Source of the DNA: Maniola hyperantus
Lineage: Eukaryota; Arthropoda; Insecta; Lepidoptera; Nymphalidae
Length of the DNA: 64,000 nucleotides
NCBI RefSeq assembly: GCF_902806685.2
Contig: NC_048546.1
Location: forward strand, 3,844,001-3,908,000
Reading direction: 5' to 3'
Shown: positions 35,201 to 42,764 of the stretch, in pieces
How positions within the stretch are numbered: the stretch's first letter is position 1
Layout: each line of letters starts with the position of its first letter
Made by a program: the position numbers and the translations under genes
Notes under the pieces: model-generated
Database searches by the model: none
The model's input: only the letters and a program-made list of their open reading frames with translations
Told to the model about the DNA's origin: nothing

Positions 35201-35687
35201 GACGTCAGACAGCACACAAGTAAATATATAGACTCGTGTGACCAGAGTCTGACGCAAGAGTGAACTACTTAGTAAATAGGTACGCTGCCCATTGAGTTCT
35301 TTATCTCTTTTACTCTGTCTCGCTCACGTATATGGACGCACTACTCAGACAGTGAAGTCCATTATCATTGCCATAACCCAAACGCGGCTCCTAGTCTTTC
35401 GCTTCTAACCTAGGACACCTCGCATGAGCTGTCGAGGTGTCCTGGGACAAATGAAGAATGCCGTGGCATTTTTCATTTGTTAGTCAACTTACCACCCTGT
35501 GGGAAGAACTGGGAGTATATGAGCTTGAAGGTGTCTTCCCGCACCACGCCAGTGGGGCACTCCGCCTTGAAGCCCCGGTACAGGCGCTTGAGCTCGGGCT
35601 CCGTGAAACGCGTCTGCCGCCGCAGCGCCGCGATGGAGTCCGGCCGGTACCGGGGCAGCTGCTCACCCAACTCCTCGAGTTCCGAGT
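20217..35687 (-). CDS. KChIP: Kv-channel-interacting protein (neuronal calcium sensor family), 5' partial, 4 exons found
   Basis: Calcium-binding EF-hand protein of the KChIP branch, which modulates A-type (Kv4/Shal) potassium channels. Exons in transcription order are 35687-35493, 22373-22300, 21259-21047 and 20327-20217, all with GT/AG borders and consistent phases. They encode about 197 aa from ..SELEELGEQLPRYRPDS to ..SRSMGVFDSNF and a TGA at 20219-20217. EF1 is degenerate (CPTGVVREDTF), as is usual. The FFPQG-to-EFVTGLSVLSRG stretch, EF3 (DINGDGCITKEE) and EF4 (DLNRDGVLTLDEF) are strongly KChIP-like; EF2 is DQDRSGLLSFEE. The exon at 35687 begins in phase 1, so at least one upstream exon with the start codon and N-terminus is missing; none could be assigned. 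The first intron seen is 13.1 kb and holds the whole SUMO gene. Confidence 0.93.
20364..20575 (-). mobile_element. Helitron-like element H1 (KChIP intron)
   Basis: CTAGCCGATGCCCGC...TTCGTCCGCGTGGA, with the 5' end near GCATTTATGATATAAG. It lies between the last two KChIP exons. Confidence 0.62.
21410..21798 (+). repeat. GGTTCCG-family interspersed repeat, full copy (R3)
   Basis: Begins TTAGGGTTCCGAACCTCAAA, includes a GTCTGTCTGTCC patch and GGTACTTCCCGTTGACC, and ends CGAGCCTGACTCGCACTTGG. Copies are also at 40950, 52275 and 63030/63206. About 390 bp, class unknown, shared among Lepidoptera as far as I know. It lies in a KChIP intron and overlaps no exon. Confidence 0.8.
21853..22029 (-). 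mobile_element. Helitron-like element H2 (KChIP intron)
   Basis: CTAGCTTATACTTGCGAC at the 3' end to the TC end at TATATTTAGA. GATCAGTCAGTCAGTCACC patch intact. Confidence 0.72.
22448..22497. repeat. Perfect 21-bp hairpin in KChIP intron
   Basis: Arms 22448-22468 and 22477-22497 are exact reverse complements (ATTATTTTAATCAGTAGGTA..) around an 8-base loop, CTAGTTAC. It lies about 75 bases on the 5' side of the 22300-22373 exon in transcript order. Confidence 0.9.
23328..23718 (+). mobile_element. hAT-like MITE, family M8, nested in M7
   Basis: Flanked by a perfect GCTCGAAA 8-bp duplication (23320-23327, 23719-23726). Ends CGTAGACTGAG and CTCAGTCTACG are inverted. The interior holds an additional perfect hairpin at 23451-23509 absent from the other two copies. 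Confidence 0.87.
23451..23509. repeat. Perfect 27-bp inverted repeat inside M8
   Basis: Arm 23451-23477 (CCTTGAAAAAATCGGTTACA..) is the exact reverse complement of 23483-23509, with a 5-base spacer. The right arm corresponds to normal M8 sequence (compare GTAACTGGTTTTTTTCAAG at about 5968); the left arm is extra. Confidence 0.93.
24143..24430. mobile_element. MITE with terminal inverted repeats of about 75 bp (M10)
   Basis: Begins GTACCCGTAGTACAAGATTT and ends with its reverse complement. Pairing continues through TACTTCCGCGTTACAGTAAA. A diverged relative of the core is at about 58545-58645. Confidence 0.82.
24636..25780 (-). other. Probable SUMO 3' UTR / downstream region
   Basis: Follows the SUMO stop codon on the minus strand. 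A candidate poly(A) signal is TTTATT at 24636-24641 (AATAAA on the minus strand). Contains a decayed M5-like patch at about 25595-25660. No other gene is visible. Confidence 0.35.
25781..28536 (-). CDS. SUMO: SUMO (small ubiquitin-like modifier; smt3), 3 exons, complete
   Basis: Ubiquitin-like protein that is conjugated to lysines of target proteins by the E1 Aos1/Uba2 and the E2 Ubc9. Exons in order are 28536-28519 (MSDEKK), 28345-28229 and 25918-25781, all phase 0 with GT/AG borders. The product has 90 aa and is near-identical in wording to insect SUMO: HINLKVLGQDNAIVQFKIKK, LRKLMNAYCDRAGLSMQVVR, FRFDGQPINENDTPTSLEME and the C-terminal EVYQQQTGG. The mature diglycine (residues 86-87) is followed by a three-residue tail, Thr-Leu-Val, which a SUMO protease would remove. 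No internal sumoylation motif of the psi-K-x-E type is obvious in the N-terminus. The gene sits entirely within a KChIP intron on the same strand. Confidence 0.97.
26106..26265. mobile_element. MITE family M5 (SUMO intron 2)
   Basis: GATTCCGTTGTACACAATCT...AGATTGTGTACAAGAGCATC, inverted ends with inner ACTAAACTAAA / TTTAGTTTAGTTT. Near-identical partner at 31136-31294. Confidence 0.75.
26440..26605 (+). mobile_element. Decayed Helitron-like H1 (SUMO intron 2)
   Basis: Retains AATTTGGCAAGGAGACAGCTTGCATC and GATTTTTAAAAATCTACATC in H1 order; both ends eroded. Confidence 0.45.
26975..27220 (-). repeat. GGTTCCG-family repeat, variant R3b
   Basis: Inverse of the 4440 copy: AGCCAAGTGAGAGTCGGAAT ... 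GGTACAGAACCCTAAAAA. It abuts the M4 MITE at 27224. Confidence 0.7.
27224..27400. mobile_element. M4 MITE, well-preserved copy (SUMO intron 2)
   Basis: CAGTACGTGGCAGAAAG ... CTTTCTGCCGCATACTG between TA on both sides. Almost entirely palindromic (GTAGAGCATTGTCTCTGTCA against TGACAGGGACAACGCTCTAC), 177 bp. Confidence 0.85.
27673..27823 (-). mobile_element. Helitron-like H2, internally deleted (SUMO intron 2)
   Basis: CTAGCGTATGCCCGC ... TTTTATATATTTAGA; the middle is shortened. Confidence 0.62.
28537..28800 (-). promoter_or_regulatory. Probable SUMO promoter / 5' UTR
   Basis: CG-richer than its surroundings, with TTGGCGCGC (E2F-like) at about 28729 and an ATGGCGGC word at about 28657. Placed immediately 5' of the SUMO start on the minus strand. 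Functional assignment is by position only. Confidence 0.35.
29000..29440. repeat. Three diverged tandem-like units, spacing 120-145 bp
   Basis: The phrase GCAGATGCTAGGGCTGCCTCTCGTTA at about 29094 recurs, altered, at about 29211 and 29357 (GCAGATTTAATAGGGTTGCCTCTCATCA). Intervening sequence is loosely similar. Confidence 0.5.
29448..29623. mobile_element. Palindromic MITE with GTGCCTGTC..CTGAAGCGGAGCG ends
   Basis: GTGCCTGTCCACTGAAGCGG pairs with CCGTTTCAGTAGACAGGCAC; interior ATCTGATTGG-type arms. Confidence 0.72.
29772..29875 (-). mobile_element. Helitron-like H1, 3' part
   Basis: TAGCTGATGCCCGCGGCTTC, the hairpin arm GCCCGCGTGGATTTAG and CCCATGGGAACTTC are retained. Confidence 0.65.
30592..30776 (-). 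mobile_element. Helitron-like H1
   Basis: CTAGCTGATCCCCGCGGCTTC to the TC end at TATATATAGA (30776). The next element begins at the adjoining base. Confidence 0.7.
30777..30989 (-). mobile_element. Helitron-like H2 joined directly to H1
   Basis: CTGGCTTATGCCCGCGACTTTG ... TTCCTTTTATACATAGGTATAGA. The 3' end of this copy touches the 5' end of the copy at 30592. Confidence 0.72.
31136..31294. mobile_element. MITE family M5
   Basis: AATTCCGTTGTACACACTAA...AGATTGTGTACAAGGGAATC. Very similar to the 26106 copy. Confidence 0.75.
31659..31851 (+). mobile_element. Helitron-like H2, full length
   Basis: TCTAAATATAATATAAAAGG ... GCATAAGCTAG with an intact GTCCACGCGGACGAAGTCGCG hairpin, inserted between A and T. 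Confidence 0.78.
31860..33280. other. KChIP intron sequence, nothing recognised
   Basis: AT-rich, no exon-like ORF on the minus strand and no named repeat. A decayed M5-like patch begins near 33280. Confidence 0.4.
33369..33518. mobile_element. M4 MITE
   Basis: TA then CAGTACCGGGCAGGAAATATT ... TTCTTGCCGGCTACTG then TA. 150 bp; central AACGTCACAGGTATGAGTGA block. Confidence 0.82.
34040..34237 (-). mobile_element. Helitron-like H2, first of a tandem pair
   Basis: CTAGCTTATGCTCGCGACATAG ... CTTCCTTTTATATATGTA, running straight into another H2 copy. Confidence 0.7.
34238..34385 (-). mobile_element. Helitron-like H2, second of a tandem pair, internally deleted
   Basis: CTAGCTTATGCTCGCGACTACG, then a shortened middle, then GATCAGTCAGTCAGTCACC...TTTTATATATTTAGA. 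Confidence 0.7.
34757..34795. repeat. One-ended M12 fragment
   Basis: GATTGCCATCTCGACCTGTCG as at 13587 and 51830, followed by unrelated sequence. Confidence 0.5.
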
Positions 35688-35714
35688 CTGCAAGAGATCA
35701 GAGTTACATGTTAT

Positions 35715-35940
35715 AATCTCATCGTCATCATCATGATCAAGTATCAACCCATCACCCACTAGGAATCTACTGAGCACAAGTCTCCTCGCAGAATGGGAAG
35801 GAGGGGTCTCAGAATGAGGGTTTTGGCCATAAACCAACACGCGGGCCAAGTGCAGATTGACAGACTTCACACACTTTTGAGAACATTCTGGAGAACTCTC
35901 AGGCATGCAGGTTTCCTACATCGTAAAAGCAACTGACACC
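35715..35940 (-). mobile_element. tRNA-derived SINE (family S1), 5'-truncated
   Basis: ATCATCATGATCAAGTATCAACCC...CTCTCAGGCATGCAGGTTTCC, matching the tail two-thirds of the copy at 62362. The tRNA head is missing. It lies just outside the most 5' KChIP exon found. Confidence 0.7.
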
Positions 35941-36508
35941 ACATTAGTTACATTCCATTGCACCCGTGTAAAGCCTGGGCGGGTCGCTAGTAGGATTATA
36001 ATATTATTATATTTTTTGTAATGGGGAGAATATTATGCTCGTTGTAACGGTCCGTAATTAGAGTTACACGGGACCTGTAAAACTCGATAACATTTTGTAT
36101 AATTTTGAGTGTGTAATTCTGTTGGCTGTTTTTGGACAAATAAAAAAAAATCCTTTTAAAGGTCCTGTTAGATAGGTTGGGTTTCTATCAAATAATAGCT
36201 CCCTGGTGACCACCCTCAATGTATTTTGGGAGGCTCCGGGTCCGGGGTCTCCGCTTATTATAATTTAAAAAGTTGAACAAAATTGTTTGTTAATTGTAAA
36301 TTATCTCATCCGTTAATAATATTTGAAGTACAAGAGAAATAATCCAACTCTACATTATGCTGAAAAACTTCCGTCGTCTAAGTTAAGGGGCTAAAGCTTT
36401 GAGTTACTTGACGAAGTCACTTTCAAGTAATTTACTTCCTTGTATCTAGGCACCTAGTATATTTCACAGCTCTAATTTTAATTAGTCATTTTGAACCGTA
36501 TTACATAA

Positions 36509-36680
36509 CTAGCTTATAGCCGCGACTTTGTCTACACTTTCAAATCCCTATTTTACTCTGAATTTTCAAAAATCCTTATGGAGTCTACGTACGCCATAAT
36601 ATCTACAAACGACCCGATCCGTCCACTATTATGAGCTGTGCGTTAATAGTTCAGTCAGTCAGTCACTCAGCTTTTTCTTT
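36509..36680 (-). mobile_element. Helitron-like H2, diverged
   Basis: CTAGCTTATAGCCGCGACTTTG...GTTCAGTCAGTCAGTCACTC; the 5' end is eroded. Confidence 0.6.
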
Positions 36681-36689
36681 TGTCACTAA

Positions 36690-37470
36690 TTGCACTTTGA
36701 TTTTTTCTTTTTTTATTGATGCATAGAATTAGATATTTGAATTGTTAATAACTTTAACATGATGACAGAACAATATTTTAAGAAGGTGAAATGAGATGCT
36801 GCTTGGCAGGATATGTGATTATGATTACCTAATTTTTAAGACCCCATGTAAATAATATTATACATGTACCTACCATATCTGAGCAAAATAAATAAATGAT
36901 TATGATTAAGTAGCTCCTTGAAGTTAAATTCTAAACCCGTAGGTACATCTAAGTTACTACTTACATTATCATATCATTATCAATTTTGTGAGCACGCGGT
37001 TGCATTAATTCACCATTCTCATTTCAACTTATGTATTGTAAAGATAAAGGCTACATTGAATTAATAATACCTACCGTAACGATCTGTTCTCTAACCCCTT
37101 TATTAAAATAATTCAAGCGGAAATTTCAAAGAGCTTCTGAATGTTCAGACTTCAGATAAAGCAAAGTACCTAATATAATATTGACGTTTAAGTAGCGTTT
37201 TAATTATCGTGCAGTAATCTACTATAACAGGGGCCAAGAATCGTCGCATTTACGTACAATTAAAATTCTTTCCTCAATGAAACAGAGCGAAAAAACGTGG
37301 GTGGCCCAGGGGCCAGAGGCAAAAAACGCGCGCAAAAAAACCTTGTATGCTCGAATGTGTCATGCGTGAACATTATGAGAGCCTAATTACTAGGTGCGGA
37401 CAAAACGCCGACGAGAATTTCCGCGTAAAAAAATTATGTTCGCGATTTCGCTAGATTTGTCCCTAGCCTT
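36690..37470. other. Nothing recognised
   Basis: AT-rich spacer upstream of KChIP in transcript order. No convincing minus-strand first exon was found. Confidence 0.35.
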
Positions 37471-37473
37471 AGA

Positions 37474-38222
37474 GCGGTTTCAAATCAGTTTTTTGCGCGT
37501 AAAAGCGTGTTATTGTATACGCGCGTGTATTTTGTCATGAGCATCTCGTACGAGCGTAGATGCGCTTATATACAGGAAGATTTTTTTTGGTTTTGCACAT
37601 TTTTTTATGTTGTATAGAAACGAAATTTAATTAACACGTATTTTTTATTTTACTTAAGAATACCAAAGTTATCGTTTACCAAAGATATCCACTTTTGAAC
37701 AGATGATTAGGGTCACCCTACAAACGTTATCTTCAGCTGTTGATTAAAATACACACACTCACGCCTGATGACGCGCGCTACGGCCATTGGCCTCTGTGCG
37801 CTTTAATATCGTCTAAGATGCGAACTTGGTATTTAAAAAAAAAAGGAAAACGTCAGAGTCAGCTAGCGTGCTTTGTTTATGAATAGTATGTCCATGATTT
37901 GCTTATTTTAAGGTAAAAAAAATATTTCAAAAAAGGTACTAAATTATGAATGGAAATGTGTTCTATTAACGATACAGAACCACCAAAAATGTTTTGTGCA
38001 AAACCAAAAAAATCTTCCTGTATAATACAAGCTCATATTATAGGCGCAAGAAACCCATCAAAATTGCTACTAGTTGACTCACTGGTTCGAGTGAAAATGG
38101 CGAAATGAGTGCCTGTACGCGCGTTCGTTTTATTGAACCACGGAATGTAGCGCCCGTGTAAGCACGTATTGCCAAAACGAGCGTAAAACGCACAGAAAGA
38201 GCATAGAAAGTTGTCACCGTTA
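37474..38222. mobile_element. Diverged M11-like CG-rich element, split by an inserted TIR element
   Basis: GAGCGGTTTCAAATCAGTTT at the left and ACGCGCGT / GCGCGTAAAAGCG words on both sides of the insertion at 37571-38023. The right end is poorly preserved. Confidence 0.5.
37571..38023. mobile_element. TIR element of about 453 bp nested in M11-like DNA
   Basis: TACAGGAAGATTTTTTTTGG..TTTTGCACA at the left and TGTGCAAAACC..AAATCTTCCTGTA at the right, about 28-bp inverted ends, with TA next to both ends. No transposase ORF. Confidence 0.8.
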
Positions 38223-38229
38223 AAATAAT

Positions 38230-38920
38230 TATACTACTTACTTATACAAGAAATTTGCTTTCCAGTGCAGAAAGCAGATTAGTTTCTTAATAAATTGCGG
38301 TCAGCCGGCTCGCTCAGTGGACCGTTTTTGCTGCAGATGATTGCTTGCCGGCATCCGTCTTTGACGTTTTTGCTAGATTAAAATCTTTTATTTTTTATTC
38401 TTTGATATTTTTTACTACCTATCGTAAGATGATTTACCTACATACTTTAGCTTAACCTTGCGCTTCTCGCCGATAATTTGTCTTCAACGGAGATAGAAAC
38501 GAGTCCGGAGACAATAATTTTATTGTTTGTCATTGTGTGAGCGTAGCCCGCAACCCGGTCAGTCACTCGTCGCGTCTTCTTTTGCGAATGTGTAAGAGTA
38601 AATGCACCTTTATGTGCTAGGTCGCTGGATACGCATATAACCCATTTAGAAGCAGTTACAGTATTTATTTAGACATAAAAAAATCGTAATACTTAAGTTG
38701 CTTATAATTTTTACGTCTACATTTTTACTTCGATAGATACCATAATGAACGCAAATTTTAATTAGTATAGGTAAGCATGTACTGGTTTCAGGCAGTGTCA
38801 GGAGCATAAGGATATTAATTAGTTTCGATAACTGCAAAGTGTCGCTACTAGATGGCATTAAACAGTCGCTTCAGTACTGAGTGAACATAAGTATTACAGA
38901 TTTCGTCACTGGCAGTAAGC
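38230..38920. other. Nothing firmly recognised; CG-richer patch 38450-38600
   Basis: The patch includes GTCAGTCACTCGTCGCGTC. On the minus strand a 28-codon ORF starts near 38541, but its phase does not fit the KChIP exon. Could be a promoter region; unsupported. Confidence 0.25.
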
Positions 38921-38992
38921 GAAACCGTGGCCGAGTAGTCAAGGCATCGGGCGCGAACCCAGAAGATGCAGGTTCGATTCCTGCCGGTTACG
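38921..38992 (+). tRNA. tRNA-like sequence (pseudogene or SINE head), CGA at anticodon position
   Basis: Folds as a cloverleaf with standard spacing: acceptor GAAACCG/CGGTTAC (6 of 7 pairs), D stem GCC/GGC, anticodon stem TCGGG/CCAGA (one mismatch), T stem GCAGG/CCTGC with loop TTCGATT. Internal pol III boxes are present (TGGCCGAGTAGTCAAGG and GGTTCGATTCC). Position 33 is G instead of the invariant U, and serine tRNAs need a long variable arm that is absent, so a working tRNA is unlikely. Confidence 0.55.
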
Positions 38993-39417
38993 CAATCTTT
39001 GATATGTATAAATGTAAAAAACCTCACATGATAATATTATCCGGTTTTATTAATGGAGATTTATCAGTGCATAGTGTAGATAATGGCTAGTGCTCATATG
39101 GAGCGGGCCATATCTTACATTGATAGTTGAGACAGCTACTTGGTCTGCTGTTTATGACTTAGCTCGTAGGGGAATTGTCTAGACTTCAAAAATAATGACC
39201 TACCGTGCTCAGCTTGAGATAAGATCCGAGACATGTGCAATAAGTAGCGTCCTCATGTTTTTAAAAACAACCAAGGAACTTAGTTTTCTTGAATTTTAAA
39301 ATAATAAAGGACTGGAAACAATACAATACTGAAATCGAATTTTTCCGCTAAATAGTGTGATAAACAATTAAACTAATAAGTTATACCTAACTGTGATTTT
39401 TATGCATTATAAGCAAC

Positions 39418-39613
39418 TAGCTGATTTACTTTAACCGCGTGGATTTTGGTGTTTAAAAATCCCGTGGGAACTCTTTGATTTTTTGAAATGAAGAGTATTT
39501 GTCACTTACTAGGATTTTGCAAAAAAATCGCGTTGATAAGTTTCTCCATTACGACGTGATTGAAGGACAAACCAACAAATAAACACTTTCGCATTTATAT
39601 AACATGGGTAGTG
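39418..39613 (-). mobile_element. Helitron-like H1, long subfamily
   Basis: CTAGCTGATTTACTTTAACCGCGTGG ... GACGTGATTGAAGGACAAACC..TTTCGCATTTATATAAC. Shares the ACGTGATTGAAGG block with 44742, 48775 and 56659. Confidence 0.65.
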
Positions 39614-40556
39614 ATATCTAGCCATTAGGTATTTAAAGTTATAGTATTAATGGCATATTAGTTTAACAATAAATTAGTAATAGAACAAAGGTCAATACGA
39701 GTTATATGTATACTTATCAATGATTCTGGGTAAGTTCTTCAAAATTATTTTACTTAATTGGAAATTCTTGTAATACCAAAACAGTCTAATTTGGAAAATC
39801 TTCTTACACTCAATTTCCCATATAATTAAGCCGATATGGCAAAATTTATCGCTCTTCTGTAGATAGCTGAACCGAAACCACCTGTTTAATGATCCTTCGA
39901 GGTACGAAATCGAATTTCATTCGCATTTTCGGGAACTTTACATGCCTCCTAATGAGCATTTTCCTCGTCTTTAGCTTGGGTTTATTACTTACAACCAATG
40001 TTTCACCTTGGATAATTGTCTCGATGGATCGATAGTTTACTTGAGCAGTTACTACACTTAAAAGATCAACCAGTATTTTTAAAAATTCTGGTAAATTTAA
40101 AAAAAAATTGTAAGTAGTACCTATAGGTATTATAATTTCTGTGTACTGTGTTATAATGTGTGTTATTATTAAGGGTCAATTTTTTTTATTGTTGTTTATC
40201 TTTTTTTGTACGATAGGGCTGGCATATTCAAGTCTCTAAAAATAAAGATTAAAAAAATCTGTAAGAACTTTTTTCCAAGGATTGAAAGTATTCAATGCCT
40301 GTCCCCAGGATGCAATCTTACTCTCCAAAAGAGTTTTTATTATTTAAGGGTACTTTCGTATAAAGTTTTATTCGAGGTGTCAATATTGTTACTGACTTAC
40401 CGAGTTTCTTGTATTAAGAAGAGATAGTTCAGTAGTTTGTACCACAAGTCAATTGATCACTATATTATGGTCGATAAACCACAATCTTTGTGGCACAAAT
40501 CGTTGTTTGCGGTTTAAGCTGCATCTGACAGTAGTATTTTGCTTGTATTGTGTGGT
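39614..40556. other. Nothing recognised
   Basis: AT-rich spacer; no repeat family or exon identified. Confidence 0.35.
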
Positions 40557-40797
40557 TGTGATAGCCTAGTGGTTAGGACGTCCGCCTTCTAATCGGAGGT
40601 CGGGGGTTCGCACGCACCTCTAACTTTTCGGAGCTATGAGCGTTTTAAGTAATTAAATACCACTTGCTTTAACGGTGAAAGAAAACATCGTGAGGAAACC
40701 TGCATGCCTGAGAGTTCTCCATAATGTTCTCAAAGGTGTGTGAAATCTACCAATCCGCACATGGCCAGCGTGGTAGACTATGGCCAATTGCATTTGC
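40557..40797 (+). mobile_element. tRNA-derived SINE (family S1), head intact
   Basis: Head GTGATAGCCTAGTGGTTAGG (A box), CGGAGGTCGGGGGTTCG (B box with a short deletion), then GAAAACATCGTGAGGAAACC, GTTCTCAAAGGTGTGTGAA and GGTAGACTATGGCCAA. The tail is replaced by a Helitron-like fragment. Confidence 0.82.
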
Positions 40798-40804
40798 ATT
40801 TGCA

Positions 40805-40945
40805 TTTTCAAAAATTCTTTCTTAGCGGATGTCTACGTTAAAATAGCTATCCGCATGCAAAATTTCAGTCCGATCCCTCCAGTAGTTTAAACTGAGCGTT
40901 GATAGATCAGTCAGTCAGTCCGACAACTAGTCAGTCGGTCACCTT
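40805..40945 (-). mobile_element. Helitron-like H2, 5' part
   Basis: TTCTTTCTTAGCGGATGTCT...GATCAGTCAGTCAGTCCGAC..GTCACCTTTTCG, sandwiched between the SINE and the GGTTCCG repeat. Confidence 0.6.
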
Positions 40946-40949
40946 TTCG

Positions 40950-41034
40950 TTTTTAGGGTTCCGTACCTCAAAAGGAAAAACGGAACCCTTATAGGATCAC
41001 TTTGTTGTCTGTCTGTCTGTCTGTCTCTCTGTCA

Positions 41035-41066
<32 letters not shown>

Positions 41067-41465
41067 GTCTGTCTGTCTGTCTGTCTGTCTGTCGGTCTGT
41101 CTGTCGGTCTGTCAAGAAACCTACAGGGTACTTCCCGTTGACCTAGAATCATGAAATTTGGCAGGAAGGTGGGTCTTATAGCTGGCATTAGGGGAAAAAT
41201 CTGAAAACCGTGAATATGTGGTTACATCACACAAAAAAATTAACTTGTGGTCATAACCTAATAATTAGTATTTTCAATTTTCGAAGTAAGATAACTATAT
41301 CAAGTGGGATATCATATGAAAGGGCTTCACCTGTGCATTCTAAAACTGATTTTTATTTATTTTTATGCATCATAGTTTTTGAGTTATCATGCAAAATGTC
41401 GAAAAAATACGACTAAATTACGGAACCCTCGTTGCGCGAGCCTGACTCGCACTTGGCCGGTTTTA
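40950..41465 (+). repeat. GGTTCCG-family repeat R3 with expanded (GTCT)n
   Basis: Same outline as 21410-21798, but the internal tetranucleotide tract is expanded to about 100 bp (41008-41113). The minus-strand ORF of alternating Asp-Arg-Gln-Thr is this tract. Confidence 0.82.
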
Positions 41466-41466
41466 T

Positions 41467-42111
41467 ATATTTAGTTGTCTTAAATTAGACTTCCGATATA
41501 ATTGACTCCATAGAGAAGCAACTAGACGATAATATTGTTCAGTGCTTCTGCAGTTATGCAAGAAAAATTAATGACTATTTCATGGATAAAAATTTATAAT
41601 ATAATTGATGAATTTGGACTTTTATATGCGCTGACAAACTATGCTTTTGTCCTGCTTCTTTTAAATGACTGGTTTAAGTATATTCTGTAATCACTGAATA
41701 TTTTATTTTGTTTTTAACTACGACATGGAAATCCTTATTTTATTTTATCTGATTGAGTAATGTTTAAATTTATGATTTCGTAAATGTAATGAACTAGAAA
41801 AAAAATTGGTGTAATTGTAATATTCTTTAACCATTTGCACACCAGGATCTGGTAGAATGTGTCAGGCAACTCAACTGATGTAACACCTACATGTACCCAC
41901 ATTCCAGCGAATAAACGTTTATTTATTTTATTTTATTTTATATTAAGATATTACTATGTACCTACTTTGAACTATGTTGTTCTAGTAGTGCTGGGATAAT
42001 ATCAAGTGCCGCCAGCTAGTTGTTCGTAGAAGAGGCACAAACTAATATTCCATCTCATCTCACGAAAATTAGCTTACATTATTTAATTTAGATACTGACG
42101 GTGCAACATTA
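41467..42111. other. Spacer with a TTTTA microsatellite
   Basis: Short (TTTTA)n at about 41920-41942 behind GCGAATAAACGTTTATTTA, which looks like the end of an interspersed repeat. No gene. Confidence 0.4.
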
Positions 42112-42335
42112 TCCAAACTAATATAATGAATGCGAAAGTGTGCCTGTCTGTCTGTCTGCTAGCTTTTCACGGCCCAATAGTTTAAACGATTTTAATGAAA
42201 TTTTGTATACCTAGAGTTAGCTTACATCCCGGGGAAGGACATAGCTAGGCTACTTTTTGTCCCGGAAAATTAAAGAGTTCCCAAGGGGTTTTTAAAAACC
42301 TAAATCCACACGGACGAAGTCGCGGGCATCACCAA
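42112..42335 (+). mobile_element. Helitron-like H1
   Basis: TCCAAACTAATATAATGAATGCGAAAG ... ACACGGACGAAGTCGCGGGCATC; the terminal CTAG is mutated (ACCAAG). Confidence 0.7.
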
Positions 42336-42564
42336 GTTATTCTATAAGGTAGATAGATTCTTAACAAATTGTCACCTATTCGAAAATGACTACTATTTTA
42401 CCAGATATATTTTATCTATTTTTCTAATCACTCAAATATCTCAATATAGTAACTAATTAGTAACATAATGCCATTAGTGTCCACTTACAAGTAAATTCCG
42501 CAATTTCTTGCAGAAGTGTGGCAGAAGTCAGTTTTTCGCACTGTATCCATACTAATCCATACTA

Positions 42565-42764
42565 TCTATACTAATATTATAAATGCAAAAGTGTGCCTCT
42601 CTGTCTGTCTGTCTGTCTGTCTGCTAGCTTTTCACGGCCCACAGTTAAACCGATTTTGATAAAATTTGGTATAGAGTTAGCTTACATATCAAAAAATTAA
42701 AAAGTTCCCACGGGATTTTTCAAAAACCTAAATCCACGCGGACGAAGTCGCGGGCATCATCTAG
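42565..42764 (+). mobile_element. Helitron-like H1, well preserved
   Basis: TCTATACTAATATTATAAAT ... CACGCGGACGAAGTCGCGGG..CTAG; the clearest single copy for defining both H1 ends. Confidence 0.8.

Noticed and set aside
35484..35906. 140-codon minus-strand ORF overlapping the KChIP exon
   Set aside because: It is in a different frame from the conserved EF-hand coding frame, and its 5' part lies in a SINE fragment.
38457..38541. Minus-strand 28-codon ORF starting MTNNKIIVSG as the missing KChIP first exon
   Set aside because: It ends with two leftover bases at the only nearby GT, whereas the next exon needs one; no similarity to known KChIP N-termini.
40997..41188. ORF with repeated Asp-Arg-Gln-Thr
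   Set aside because: Translation of the (GTCT)n tract inside the R3 repeat.
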